The notes under the pieces are model-generated. The model worked only from the letters and a program-made list of their open reading frames with translations, did no database searches and was not told the origin of the DNA. The position numbers and the translations under genes were made by a program. This document shows, one piece after another, positions 48,096 through 55,821 of a stretch of DNA of 64,000 nt (position 1 is the stretch's first letter; each line of letters starts with the position of its first letter). The stretch is from Treponema sp. UBA1233 (GTDB lineage: Bacteria > Spirochaetota > Spirochaetia > Treponematales > Treponemataceae): NCBI GenBank assembly GCA_002309305.1, contig DBWR01000020.1, positions 65,332 to 129,331 of the forward strand, read 5' to 3'.

Positions 48096-49454
48096 TTAAA
48101 GGCACATTGTCATGTATATTGGAATATATGTGACATTTGCATCGGTATCATGGTACAAATCCTTTGTGTAGATGACAAATCGTTCATGCTTTTTTTGACG
48201 GTATTTTTCCTTAAAACAGTCAAGGGATTCGTGCTGTTTGTAACTAGAAGATTTGACTTCAATAGGAATTACCCTTTTGTCTTTTACAATCAGGAAATCA
48301 ACCTCATACTTTTGTTCCGTGGTGCTTTTTTCTTTTTTAAACAAAAACTCGTGAAAATACAAATCGTAACCTCTGGTCTTAAGAATTTGGGCAACCATGT
48401 TTTCCAATACCATTCCAAGATTTGTTCCTAGCTTTCCAAAAATCAGTTTCTTGTATATGTCGTTTTCCGTTTCTTTTGAGTTCCTCATTATTTGCGTTAC
48501 CAAAAGTCCTGTGTCACCCATAAAAAGCTTGAAATTTGAAGAATCAGCAAACAACTCAAGTGAAATTTCTGGATCAGTAACGTTTCTGCAGCAGTTTGCA
48601 ATCATGGAATCATTCAGGAATTTTATTGAACGAACATAGTTCTTATACCTGGCGTTTTTGTCTACCATCGAGAACTTGAACATTGAATTATGGTTTGAAA
48701 GCTGTTCGGCAAGTGTTGCAAAAATGGCGGAAGTTTTTTCCGTATTTTCATCATCATATTTCTCCAAATCTTCTTCATATAGATCAAGAATGGAACGCTT
48801 TACTGCATCAATTGACGAATAAGTCTGTTTTTCTACAAACGCAACAACTGCCTGGGGCATTCCTCCTACTGCAAGGTAAGTCCTAAAACTTTGCATAATC
48901 TTTCTGTGAATGGCATCACCAAACGGAATGCGCTTTTCAAAATGTCCCCTGATTACTTTTGCAGTAATTGTATCGCCTGCTGCCCATAAGAATTCCTCAA
49001 AATCCATGGGATACATTTTGCATTTATGCTCTTCCGATGGAATCAAAATCTGCCTGCTCTTTTTCTTTATGCTGATTAGGGAACCCGTTTCAATGTAGTC
49101 AAAGCGACCATCCGCAACCAAATATTTTATTGCCTGACGAGCCTGGGGAAAAAGCTGGATTTCATCAAGAATGATTACGGATTCGTGAGGGACAAGCTCT
49201 TTGCCCTTAAGAACGAAAAGATTGTTAAAGAAAACATCCATGTCGGAAAGATTTTCAATAAACAGGTTTTTCACATCTGGACTTTCTTTTGCAAAATCCA
49301 ACAGAAGATAGTCTTGGTATTCATTTTTAGCAAAGGTTTCTGCGATGGTTGATTTGCCTATTCGACGGGCACCTTCTATGAGAATCGCATTTGTACCTTT
49401 AAATGTTTTTTTCCAATCCAATAGGACATCATAAAATTTCCGTTTGATTTCCAT
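48096..49454 (-). CDS. AAA-type ATPase of the DUF4143 family
   Basis: 452 residues. Walker A GARRIGKST is near residue 28, Walker B reads VIILDEIQLFPQARQAI, and the C-terminal DUF4143 domain includes LFMGDTGLLVTQ, the nuclease-like YEVDFLIVKDKRVIPIEVKS and YKQHESLDCF. The D-x-E-x-K arrangement (D in VDFLI, EVKSS) resembles a PD-(D/E)XK fold. Such genes are common, mobile and poorly understood. No SD precedes ATG 49454; a TTGCAA-17-TATAAT promoter ends 6 nt before it, predicting a leaderless mRNA. Three exact 33-nt-period repeats cover the promoter and suggest local regulation. It could belong to an uncharacterised defence or stress module, but no partner gene is adjacent. Confidence 0.88.
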   Translation of the reverse strand: MEIKRKFYDVLLDWKKTFKGTNAILIEGARRIGKSTIAETFAKNEYQDYLLLDFAKESPDVKNLFIENLSDMDVFFNNLFVLKGKELVPHESVIILDEIQLFPQARQAIKYLVADGRFDYIETGSLISIKKKSRQILIPSEEHKCKMYPMDFEEFLWAAGDTITAKVIRGHFEKRIPFGDAIHRKIMQSFRTYLAVGGMPQAVVAFVEKQTYSSIDAVKRSILDLYEEDLEKYDDENTEKTSAIFATLAEQLSNHNSMFKFSMVDKNARYKNYVRSIKFLNDSMIANCCRNVTDPEISLELFADSSNFKLFMGDTGLLVTQIMRNSKETENDIYKKLIFGKLGTNLGMVLENMVAQILKTRGYDLYFHEFLFKKEKSTTEQKYEVDFLIVKDKRVIPIEVKSSSYKQHESLDCFKEKYRQKKHERFVIYTKDLYHDTDANVTYIPIYMTMCL

Positions 49455-49460
49455 AACTTA

Positions 49461-49489
49461 ATTATATTTTTTCTTAACGAAATTTGCAA
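49461..49489 (-). promoter_or_regulatory. Promoter of the DUF4143 ATPase
   Basis: TTGCAA (49484-49489), 17-nt spacer, TATAAT (49461-49466); six nt to ATG 49454. The -35 box lies inside the first 33-nt repeat. Confidence 0.6.
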
Positions 49490-49560
49490 ATGTTTTTTAA
49501 CAAATTTTAACGAAATTTGCAAATGTTTTACAACTGTTTTTAACGAAATTTGTATATGCA
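49474..49560 (-). repeat. Three direct repeats with exact 33-nt period
   Basis: Copies of TTAACGAAATTTGCAAATG (plus strand) begin at 49474, 49507 and 49540; the third differs after AAATTTG. Spacers are AT-rich. The first copy contains the ATPase -35 box, so these are candidate operator sites. A 33-nt period is close to three helical turns, placing the sites on one DNA face. Confidence 0.75.
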
Positions 49561-49597
49561 TAAAAAAAATCCCCGCAGCCGTATGACCACAGGGATT
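49561..49597 (-). terminator. Terminator of the barrel protein gene
   Basis: Minus strand: AATCCCTGTGG with CTGCGGGGATT forms an 11-bp stem with wobbles, followed by eight T. It starts about 20 nt after the stop. Confidence 0.8.
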
Positions 49598-49619
49598 TGT
49601 CCAGATTATTTTCGATTAA

Positions 49620-50273
49620 TTACAAGCTACCAAAGAATGTAAGCGGAACCTTGTAACCGATGTCGATTTCAAGACCACGGCGGGTAAAGATTTCTTGTTT
49701 TGTTCCCATAAACTCTACTTCTACAGGCATGAAGTCAAGCATGTAGCGGGCGCCAAAAACGATGCGTCCCAATCCGAGGCGTTCCTCGTATCCAACACCT
49801 GCAACCAAGCCAAATATTACATTTGAAGAAATATCAAAATCATCTCCAGAACCATCTCTTTTCCATGTCAAATCGCCAAGTGGAATTGACAGATAGGGTC
49901 CCAACTGGAAGTTCCATTTTTCCAATTTTGCAGTAAAAAGAACCGGAATGTCCAGAGATACATAACTTGCGGAAACAACTTCATCTTCTGAACCTGTATT
50001 ATACTTATATCCAACTCTATTTCCGTAGACATCAACTCCTGGCTGTACACCAAAATAACCGCCAAAAGGAATGTTTACACCAACACCGCCGCCAATGGAA
50101 ATATTGTCTCCAAAAGCCCCAAAAGTACTGGCATCAGATGGATAAACATCATCATTAAACGATGTACCCAGAGCATTGAAGTTTACAAGACCATGAATTA
50201 CAATAAGCGGATCAGCGGCCGCAACAGCCACAGCAGTAACCGCTACTGCAATCAGTGCAATCAATTTCTTCAT
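49620..50273 (-). CDS. Outer-membrane beta-barrel protein
   Basis: 217 residues. Signal peptide MKKLIALIAVAVTAVAVAAA. The mature part alternates Gly/aromatic-rich strands (ISIGGGVGVNIPFGGYFGVQ, GDVYG-type turns, VIFGLVAGVGYEERLGLG, RIVFGARYMLDF), like the OmpA-like or porin-family eight-strand barrels. It ends GYKVPLTFFGSL, without a terminal Phe. It has its own promoter and terminator. The role, structural or pore, cannot be told from sequence. Confidence 0.8.
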   Translation of the reverse strand: MKKLIALIAVAVTAVAVAAADPLIVIHGLVNFNALGTSFNDDVYPSDASTFGAFGDNISIGGGVGVNIPFGGYFGVQPGVDVYGNRVGYKYNTGSEDEVVSASYVSLDIPVLFTAKLEKWNFQLGPYLSIPLGDLTWKRDGSGDDFDISSNVIFGLVAGVGYEERLGLGRIVFGARYMLDFMPVEVEFMGTKQEIFTRRGLEIDIGYKVPLTFFGSL

Positions 50274-50325
50274 AATAATTCTCCTTAAGTAAAGTAAAGC
50301 AGGCCATTTCCTGCACTTTGTAATA

Positions 50326-50354
50326 ATTATGTGTCAAAAAACGATTTAAGTCAA
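50326..50354 (-). promoter_or_regulatory. Promoter of the barrel protein gene
   Basis: TTGACT (50349-50354), 17-nt spacer, CATAAT (50326-50331) on the minus strand. The leader contains a GCAGG-AAATGG-CCTGC hairpin before the AAGGAG site. Confidence 0.6.
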
Positions 50355-50369
50355 CCAGATTTGTTTTTT

Positions 50370-50401
50370 AATTCATAATTCATAATTCTTAATTCTTAAT
50401 T
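50370..50401. repeat. AT-rich tandem repeat
   Basis: AATTCATAATTCATAATTC followed by TTAATTCTTAATT, four imperfect 8-nt units of a simple AT-rich repeat. Confidence 0.7.
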
Positions 50402-50402
50402 T

Positions 50403-50434
50403 TCCTCTGGCTGATTTGTTAGATTATAATGAAT
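50403..50434 (+). promoter_or_regulatory. Duplicated promoter-like element, copy 1 (copy 2 at 50548-50579)
   Basis: TCCTCT, eight variable nt, then TGTTAGATTATAATGAAT. The same 24 conserved bases recur exactly 145 nt downstream. TATAAT lies at 50425-50430 and 50570-50575. No good -35 box is present, and ATTATAAT is palindromic, so direction is not certain. Confidence 0.45.
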
Positions 50435-50436
50435 GC

Positions 50437-50561
50437 ACAATATTATCTAGGAATGAGGCATGTGCATAAGGATTGGAATTAAAGATACATGTTGTATGGA
50501 GAAAGTACTGTAATGTAGACGAGGTTCCCGCCGGGAATGGAAGTGACTCCTCTATATTAGA
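50437..50561 (+). ncRNA. Candidate structured RNA 1
   Basis: The segment after the first promoter-like element can close with ATCTAG..GAGG against CCTC..TAGAT and contains a TTCCCGCCGGGAA hairpin. No start codon with a ribosome site and no reading frame of note was found. The family is not recognised. Strand is inferred from the upstream element only. Confidence 0.25.
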
Positions 50562-50591
50562 TGTTAGATTATAATGAATAATATCAAATAC

Positions 50592-50751
50592 ATATCAAGG
50601 CTTTAGCAATATGGAGTAAAAAATATGTGCGGAATCGGAAGCTGACACATAACAACATCTGCACAAGCGCAGCGCGGAAGCCGTTGTTGTGGGGCAGATT
50701 CCGATGGGAGCACATTTTCTTTATAAACAGGTTGTGCTGAAGCCTTGATAT
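50592..50751 (+). ncRNA. Candidate structured RNA 2 (rod-like, 160 nt)
   Basis: A 17-bp closing helix pairs 50592-50608 with 50735-50751 (one wobble). Inside is a large internal loop, then helices 50625-50630 with 50710-50715 (ATGTGC/GCACAT) and 50634-50640 with 50699-50705 (ATCGGAA/TTCCGAT). AACAAC (50651-50656) can pair with GTTGTT (50683-50688), while ATCTGC (50657-50662) can pair with GCAGAT (50694-50699), giving a possible pseudoknot. The rod with a central bubble recalls 6S RNA, but no sequence motif proves that. The purD promoter starts exactly at its 3' end, so it is probably a separate transcript and not a purD leader. Confidence 0.4.
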
Positions 50752-50779
50752 TGAACTTTATGGTTTATTCAATTATAAT
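50751..50779 (+). promoter_or_regulatory. Promoter of purD
   Basis: TTGAAC (50751-50756), 17-nt spacer, TATAAT (50774-50779). Only ATAAGT separates the -10 box from ATG 50786 and no ribosome site exists, so the transcript should be leaderless. Confidence 0.7.
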
Positions 50780-50785
50780 ATAAGT

Positions 50786-52150
50786 ATGAAAGTAATTGTT
50801 ATAGGTAACGGTGGTCGCGAACACGCTATTGCATGGAAACTGGCACAGAGCATGTCTGTTTCTGAAATCATTTGTGTCCCTGGTAATGGTGGTACCGCAC
50901 ATGAGGCAAAATGCCGTAATGTTTCTCCTTCTGAATGTGATTATATCGGAGAAAATGCTTCTTTTAACGAGGCAGTGGTTCAGATTGCACGACATGAAGG
51001 CTGTACGATGGCCGTAATAGGGCCGGAAGATCCTCTTGCAGCTGGAATTGCAGATGCATTCTGGGCGGCGGACATTCCAACTGTGGGAGTAAAACAGGCG
51101 GGTGCACAGCTTGAAGCCAGCAAACATCTGGCAAAGGCATTCATGGCCAAATATGGTGTTGCCTGTGCAAAAAGCGCCACATTCAACGACAAGAACAAGG
51201 CTCTGGAATATATTGAAGCCAACGGAGCCCCAATAGTAATAAAGGCAGACGGTCTTGCGGCTGGAAAGGGAGTTGTTGTTGCCCTTACATTGCAGGAAGC
51301 CCGGGATGCCATAACTGATCTGATGGAAAACGGCAGGGTTGGAGCGGCAGGTTCCAAAGTCGTTATAGAAGAGTATCTTCGTGGAACCGAAATCTCAATT
51401 CTTGCGGCAGTTTCAGTCACACCTGAATCAGCAAAGGCAGGAAACGCAACCATACTTCCATTCTTGCCATCCCGAGACCACAAAAGACTGTGCGAAGGAG
51501 CAAAAGGACCAAATACCGGCGGAATGGGAGCCATCTGTCCAGTTGACGACGTTACCCCTCTCATTCAGTCTCAGTTTGAAAAAAACATCCTCCAGCCAAC
51601 ACTTCGCGGTTTGGTTGAAGAAGGCTACGATTACAGGGGATTCATTTTCTTTGGAATCATGCTTACGGAAGACGGTCCAAAATGCCTTGAATACAACGTG
51701 CGTCTTGGTGACCCTGAAACTCAGGCAGTACTTCCATTGATGAATTTTGACTTTGAACGTCTGTGCGAATCAATCATAAACGGTGACCTGAACAAATTCA
51801 AACTTGAATGGAAAAAGGGCTATGTCGTTGCCCCGGTTGCTGTAAGCGGAGGATACCCAAGGGAATACAAAAAGGGCCTTCCAATCTTTGCAGAAAAGCA
51901 CGAGCTTGAAACCAGCGGTGCAAAAGTGTTCATCGCAGGTGCAATAGCCGACCGACGTTCCGACCATTCAACCAGAGAAGACTACACCGGTCTTGTTACC
52001 AGTGGTGGACGCGTACTGGCATGTTCAGCATACGGAGACAAGTTTGATGATGCATGGAACAAAGCCTACAACGCCATGAGGACAATCAGCTTCGACGGAA
52101 TGTTCTACCGCAAGGACATAGGACTCCCCGGAGCAGCAGAATCCACCTGA
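50786..52150 (+). CDS. purD: Phosphoribosylamine-glycine ligase
   Basis: 454 residues, slightly long for the family (about 420-430). GARS N-domain GNGGREHAIAWKLA and PGNGGTA; ATP-grasp core with PIVIKADGLAAGKGV, VVIEEYLRGTEISI, GPNTGGMGA and YNVRLGDPETQ; C-terminal domain with TSGGRVL. It joins glycine to phosphoribosylamine in purine synthesis, using ATP. No other pur gene is nearby, so it is a stand-alone gene. It has a near-consensus promoter and a bidirectional terminator shared with the convergent MCP gene. Confidence 0.96.
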   Translation: MKVIVIGNGGREHAIAWKLAQSMSVSEIICVPGNGGTAHEAKCRNVSPSECDYIGENASFNEAVVQIARHEGCTMAVIGPEDPLAAGIADAFWAADIPTVGVKQAGAQLEASKHLAKAFMAKYGVACAKSATFNDKNKALEYIEANGAPIVIKADGLAAGKGVVVALTLQEARDAITDLMENGRVGAAGSKVVIEEYLRGTEISILAAVSVTPESAKAGNATILPFLPSRDHKRLCEGAKGPNTGGMGAICPVDDVTPLIQSQFEKNILQPTLRGLVEEGYDYRGFIFFGIMLTEDGPKCLEYNVRLGDPETQAVLPLMNFDFERLCESIINGDLNKFKLEWKKGYVVAPVAVSGGYPREYKKGLPIFAEKHELETSGAKVFIAGAIADRRSDHSTREDYTGLVTSGGRVLACSAYGDKFDDAWNKAYNAMRTISFDGMFYRKDIGLPGAAEST

Positions 52151-52165
52151 TAAAGAAATTGAATG

Positions 52166-52206
52166 ATAAAAAAAAGACCCCAGGACTCACAATCCCGGGG
52201 TTTTTT
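52166..52206. terminator. Bidirectional terminator between purD and the MCP gene
   Basis: ACCCC-AGGA and TCC-CGGGGT pair (one A-C mismatch) with T6 on the plus side and A8 on the left side, so it can act on both strands. Confidence 0.85.
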
Positions 52207-52219
52207 GATGCCCAATATT

Positions 52220-54118
52220 TTACAGCTTGAATGAACTTACAGAAGTTTCCAGGCTGTCCATGTTTTCCTTGTTGTTTATGGATGAACGGTTTACGTTTTC
52301 TATGGCATTTATAATCTGTTCCGTACCGGCTGCCATTTCGGAGATGGAACTTGTTATCAATGCAGTAGAAGTTCCCAGTTCATCCATTTCAGCTACAATC
52401 TGTTTGCCGCCGCTCAACATTTCAAGTGAACTGCTCTTTACCTCGGCGGTTGAATCATCGATGCTCTTCATGGCTTCCATAACCTGTGCGGATCCAGTCT
52501 CCTGCTCACGCATTGCATTCATCACGACTTCTTCCTGGTCACGGACAACAGTGGTAAGCTTCATGATTTCATCAAACTGTTCCTGAACAAGCTTGTTGCT
52601 TCCTGAAAGTCCCTGGATTACGGAATTAAAGCTCTTTAAGCTGGCTGCAATCCTCTTACCCTGGGTATTGCTCTGCTCGGCAAGTTTCCTGATTTCGTCC
52701 GCAACAACGGCAAAACCGGCACCTGAGCTTCCGGCATGGGCTGCTTCAATTGCGGCGTTCATGGCAAGAAGGTTTGTCTGGCTTGCGATATTCTGAATGA
52801 CTGCCGATGCCTCCAAAAGTCCGCTTGAATCTGCAAGAATCTTGTTGGACATCTTTACCGCTGAATCAACACGCTCAAGACCAAGGTTGGATGCCTTTTC
52901 CAACTGTCCTACTGCTGTGGCGTTTTTCTCGAGTACACGTGTAACAGACTGAATGTTTGCAACCATCTGGCGTACTGCGGCTGAGCTTTCTTCAAGTCCG
53001 GCAGACTGGTTCTCGATGCTGGTGTTCAGGCCCTCGATGTTTCCAAGAATTTCCCTTGTGGCAGAACCGGCTTCCTCTACTCCTGCAGCCTGAGCTTCCA
53101 TCTTGTCGCGGATAAGGTTTATGTTGCTGACAATCTGTTCGACTGTGGCAGAAGTTTCCGTCATGTTCGTGCTCAATTCCGTTGCGACACTGGTACTTAC
53201 ATTTACATTGGTCTTGATTTTATTCAGGAGGCCTCGTGTGGCACTGTGGGATCTGTTCAAGTCATTTATCAAAAGGCCAAATTCATCGCGGCTAAGGACC
53301 TTGAGGGAATCCGAGGTATAGTCACCTCTGGCAATGTCATTGGTATAGTTTGATACGGAAGTCAACTTTGTCATGAATCCCCTCATCAAAAGGAAGATGT
53401 CAAGAATGTTGAAAACCATGGCGATGATGGTCAGAACCAAAAGCTTGTCGGATATAAAATGCCATACCGTAAGATATCCCGTACCCACCATGTTTCCGAA
53501 TGCAAGAATCGGAGAAAGTACACAGCATACAAGTCCGATACATGTCAAAACCGCCACAAGACTGTTTCGCATTACAAGACCAAAAGACATGAATTCCTTT
53601 CTGAACGGAACGAATGACATCCACCTTTCAAGAGTTTCAATCCAGATTACATAGGCTGTAATTCCCCAAAGCATTGTGGAACCGAAACTGAGAAGAATGC
53701 TTGATGCCATTGGAATCTTTATTCCCTTTCTGGCTGCAAAGAACGAAAGCAAAAAGCCGAATGCCAGTCCGTGTACAATTGCGCAAACGATGTTTATGTT
53801 GACGAGCAGACCCTGAGCCTTGTTGCATTCCACACAGGATTCTTCGCTTCCGTCATAAGAGGCAATCTTTTTATAGATAAAAAAAGTGCTTGCGGCTATT
53901 ACGGCCAGTACCACAAGAAAATACAAAAGAATCACCGGTGAAGAAATGACCGCAAACATCTGCTTAAGTGCCACAGAAAATGTCGCAAGAGGATTTCCAA
54001 TCATACGTGTTGCAACCATCATCACAACCGTATAAATGATGCTTGGAATGACAATAAGCGCATCCAATACATAAAGAATTGCAGGAATCTTCCTATTCTG
54101 TACATTAGTCTCTGCCAT
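52220..54118 (-). CDS. Methyl-accepting chemotaxis protein with six-TM N-terminus
   Basis: 632 residues. Six hydrophobic segments (about 12-36, 58-82, 104-128, 136-160, 184-208, 222-246) replace the usual two-TM periplasmic sensor, so the signal is probably sensed in or near the membrane. A HAMP-like segment follows (251-310, NDIARGDYTSDSLKVLSRDE). The coiled-coil signalling domain has the conserved tip IQNIASQTNLLAMNAAIEAA (441-460) and GAGFAVVADEIRKLAEQS, which contacts CheA and CheW. No C-terminal CheR-docking pentapeptide is seen. GAGG precedes ATG 54118. Divergent from the NifU-like gene; the 241-nt gap is AT-rich without further genes. Confidence 0.93.
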   Translation of the reverse strand: MAETNVQNRKIPAILYVLDALIVIPSIIYTVVMMVATRMIGNPLATFSVALKQMFAVISSPVILLYFLVVLAVIAASTFFIYKKIASYDGSEESCVECNKAQGLLVNINIVCAIVHGLAFGFLLSFFAARKGIKIPMASSILLSFGSTMLWGITAYVIWIETLERWMSFVPFRKEFMSFGLVMRNSLVAVLTCIGLVCCVLSPILAFGNMVGTGYLTVWHFISDKLLVLTIIAMVFNILDIFLLMRGFMTKLTSVSNYTNDIARGDYTSDSLKVLSRDEFGLLINDLNRSHSATRGLLNKIKTNVNVSTSVATELSTNMTETSATVEQIVSNINLIRDKMEAQAAGVEEAGSATREILGNIEGLNTSIENQSAGLEESSAAVRQMVANIQSVTRVLEKNATAVGQLEKASNLGLERVDSAVKMSNKILADSSGLLEASAVIQNIASQTNLLAMNAAIEAAHAGSSGAGFAVVADEIRKLAEQSNTQGKRIAASLKSFNSVIQGLSGSNKLVQEQFDEIMKLTTVVRDQEEVVMNAMREQETGSAQVMEAMKSIDDSTAEVKSSSLEMLSGGKQIVAEMDELGTSTALITSSISEMAAGTEQIINAIENVNRSSINNKENMDSLETSVSSFKL

Positions 54119-54359
54119 AATTACCTCACAAAAATTTCTCCATTTGCTCTATTAAACAAATTATCGGACTTTTAGTAACCCAGCATGATTTTGAATTTAC
54201 GGACGAATTATGAATGATACATTAAGGTTTTTTTCAATTATTGAAAAAAATTATACACAATATTTACATTTTTATCAAGCCCCAAGTTTTTTTCAAAAAC
54301 CTATAGCCAAAAACTGATAAATCTAGTATGTTATTGGAAAGTAAACGAGGAGGTGATTG

Positions 54360-54599
54360 ATGGTAGACGAATCACTGAAATCCAAGGTTTTGGAAACTTT
54401 AGACGCATTCCGGCCCGCACTCAATGCAGAAGGCGGTGACATGGAGTTTATCGAGATAGATGATGATAAAAAAGTACATATCAAGCTGACCGGCGCATGT
54501 GACGGCTGTCCGATGGCAACCATGACTTTAAAGATGGGCATTGAACGCTACCTCAAGGAAACCTGCCCCGAAATCACAGAAGTCGTTCAGGAATTCTAA
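54360..54599 (+). CDS. NifU-like C-terminal domain protein (Fe-S scaffold or carrier)
   Basis: 79 residues from ATG 54360, with AGGAGG 7 nt upstream. The family signature is clear: ALNAEGGDMEFIEIDDD, then the CxxC cluster motif in GACDGCPMATMTLKMGIE. Stand-alone Nfu proteins bind a bridging [4Fe-4S] cluster as a dimer and pass it to apoproteins. It probably forms an operon with slyD, whose start is 39 nt downstream with its own ribosome site. Confidence 0.92.
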   Translation: MVDESLKSKVLETLDAFRPALNAEGGDMEFIEIDDDKKVHIKLTGACDGCPMATMTLKMGIERYLKETCPEITEVVQEF

Positions 54600-54638
54600 A
54601 CCCGCTGAACAAATCATTTTATCCAAGAGGCCCCTATC

Positions 54639-55226
54639 ATGAAAATTGAAAAAGACCGTGTTGTTACCATCGACTATATCCTCAAGGGTGACGATGGCAT
54701 TGTAATAGATGACTCAAGCAAATCAGATCCGTTTACATACATTCAGGGAACCCATTATCTTTTGCCAAAACTGGAAGAAATGCTTGAAGGCAAGGAACCA
54801 GGCGAAAAGATTACGGCATACCTTGAACCAAAGGACGCTTACGGTGAATATGATCCTTCCCTTGTAGTAAAGATGCCACGTGACAATTTTGAAATTGAAG
54901 GCGAAATTCAGGTTGGAAGCCAGTTTCAGGGTGTTGGTCCAAACGGTCCATGCATAGTTACGGTTAAAGAAGTAAACGACGACGGAATTACTGTTGATGC
55001 AAACCACGATCTTGCGGGCAAGAACCTGCATTTTGAAGTTACCGTTGTAGAAGTACGTGAAGCATTACCGGAAGAATTGAATGCAATGCAGGGCACCTGC
55101 GGTGGTGGTTGTGGAGGCTCCTGTGGAGGCGGTTGCTCTTCTTGTGGAGGTGGCTGTGGCGGTTCCTGCGGTGACGGCGGTTGCGGAGAAGACGGCTGTG
55201 GTTGTGGAGACTGTTCTGCCCAATAA
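54639..55226 (+). CDS. slyD: SlyD-type FKBP prolyl isomerase with cysteine-rich tail
   Basis: 195 residues. The FKBP/IF SlyD layout is complete: VTIDYILKGDDGIVIDDS, FTYIQGTHYLLPKLEEMLEG, EPGEKITAYLEPKDAYGEYD, the inserted chaperone flap (about 70-125) and NHDLAGKNLHFEVTVVEV. The tail (about 152-195) is Gly/Cys-rich with 11 Cys in 40 residues in GGGC, GGSC and SSC units. E. coli SlyD has a His-rich tail that binds nickel for hydrogenase assembly. A cysteine tail would favour thiophilic metals or Fe-S chemistry, an inference supported by the adjacent NifU-like gene. AAGAGG precedes the start. Confidence 0.93.
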   Translation: MKIEKDRVVTIDYILKGDDGIVIDDSSKSDPFTYIQGTHYLLPKLEEMLEGKEPGEKITAYLEPKDAYGEYDPSLVVKMPRDNFEIEGEIQVGSQFQGVGPNGPCIVTVKEVNDDGITVDANHDLAGKNLHFEVTVVEVREALPEELNAMQGTCGGGCGGSCGGGCSSCGGGCGGSCGDGGCGEDGCGCGDCSAQ

Positions 55227-55242
55227 GCTTTGGCTCACAGTT

Positions 55243-55812
55243 TCACATGCCCAGAGCTTTTAATATCCTTCCCATGTTCTGTTTTTTACCCTCATTTTCC
55301 ATCCTGACGGCAACATTGCAGATATGGCTGTAGAGTCCGTTTCTTTCCAGATAAAACTCATGGAATATCCTTCTTACATCATCAAGTGTGGAAGGATTTT
55401 TTTTTGCGATATAAGCCGGAATGTTTTTGAGCGTTCCATCGGGTGTGACATTTGCCTCCCTTACAATACGGTCTGCGGCTGTCTTTTCCGGTGCAACAAG
55501 AAACACAAGTCGCCCCATCGTCTTAAGGATTGAAACGGCCTTTTCATTGCAGCATATCCCCCCGCCTGTCGCTATTACCGCATCAGTTCCCTTTTCTGCA
55601 AGTTCAGCCTGAATTGACATGCAAGCCTTTGTCTCCCAATCCATGAATGCTTCCGGACCGTCCTGACTGTAGATTTCCCTTGGGCTTTTTCCGCTGAGTT
55701 TTTCCATGACCGTATCCGTGTCGTATGAGGGAAGGTTCAGTTTTTTTGAAATAAGGTTTGCCTGGGTGCTTTTTCCGCAGTGCTTTATTCCCATCAGGAT
55801 AATCGAAGCCAT
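55243..55812 (-). CDS. Shikimate-kinase-like P-loop kinase
   Basis: 189 residues. P-loop GIKHCGKST (8-16), SYDTDTVME (29-37) for the acidic DxD site, and ATGGGICC (81-88) for the GGG motif, all as in AroK. However, the FRxxE motif that binds shikimate reads FMDWE (56-60), so the key Arg is Met. RNGLY near the C-terminus fits the family R-x-x-x-Y element. It may be a shikimate kinase with altered binding or a kinase for another small molecule. It lies downstream of an RsmI-like methyltransferase (9-nt gap) and converges on slyD with a 16-nt gap. Confidence 0.8.
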   Translation of the reverse strand: MASIILMGIKHCGKSTQANLISKKLNLPSYDTDTVMEKLSGKSPREIYSQDGPEAFMDWETKACMSIQAELAEKGTDAVIATGGGICCNEKAVSILKTMGRLVFLVAPEKTAADRIVREANVTPDGTLKNIPAYIAKKNPSTLDDVRRIFHEFYLERNGLYSHICNVAVRMENEGKKQNMGRILKALGM

Positions 55813-55821
55813 CTTGTTCTC

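Noticed and set aside
49474..49560. CRISPR array
   Set aside because: Only three units, AT-rich spacers of about 11-14 nt, no cas gene nearby; better explained as operator repeats.
49376..49561. Small protein with 11-residue repeats (HLQISLKFVKK) encoded across the repeats
   Set aside because: The 33-nt period makes an open frame by itself; it overlaps the ATPase start and lacks a ribosome site.
50592..50785. Riboswitch controlling purD
   Set aside because: The purD promoter lies after the structured segment and predicts a leaderless mRNA; the ZTP and purine aptamer core sequences were not seen.
50980..51564. 194-codon minus-strand frame inside purD
   Set aside because: Antisense of a well-conserved purD sequence, composition skewed to Ala/Pro/Ser, no motif.
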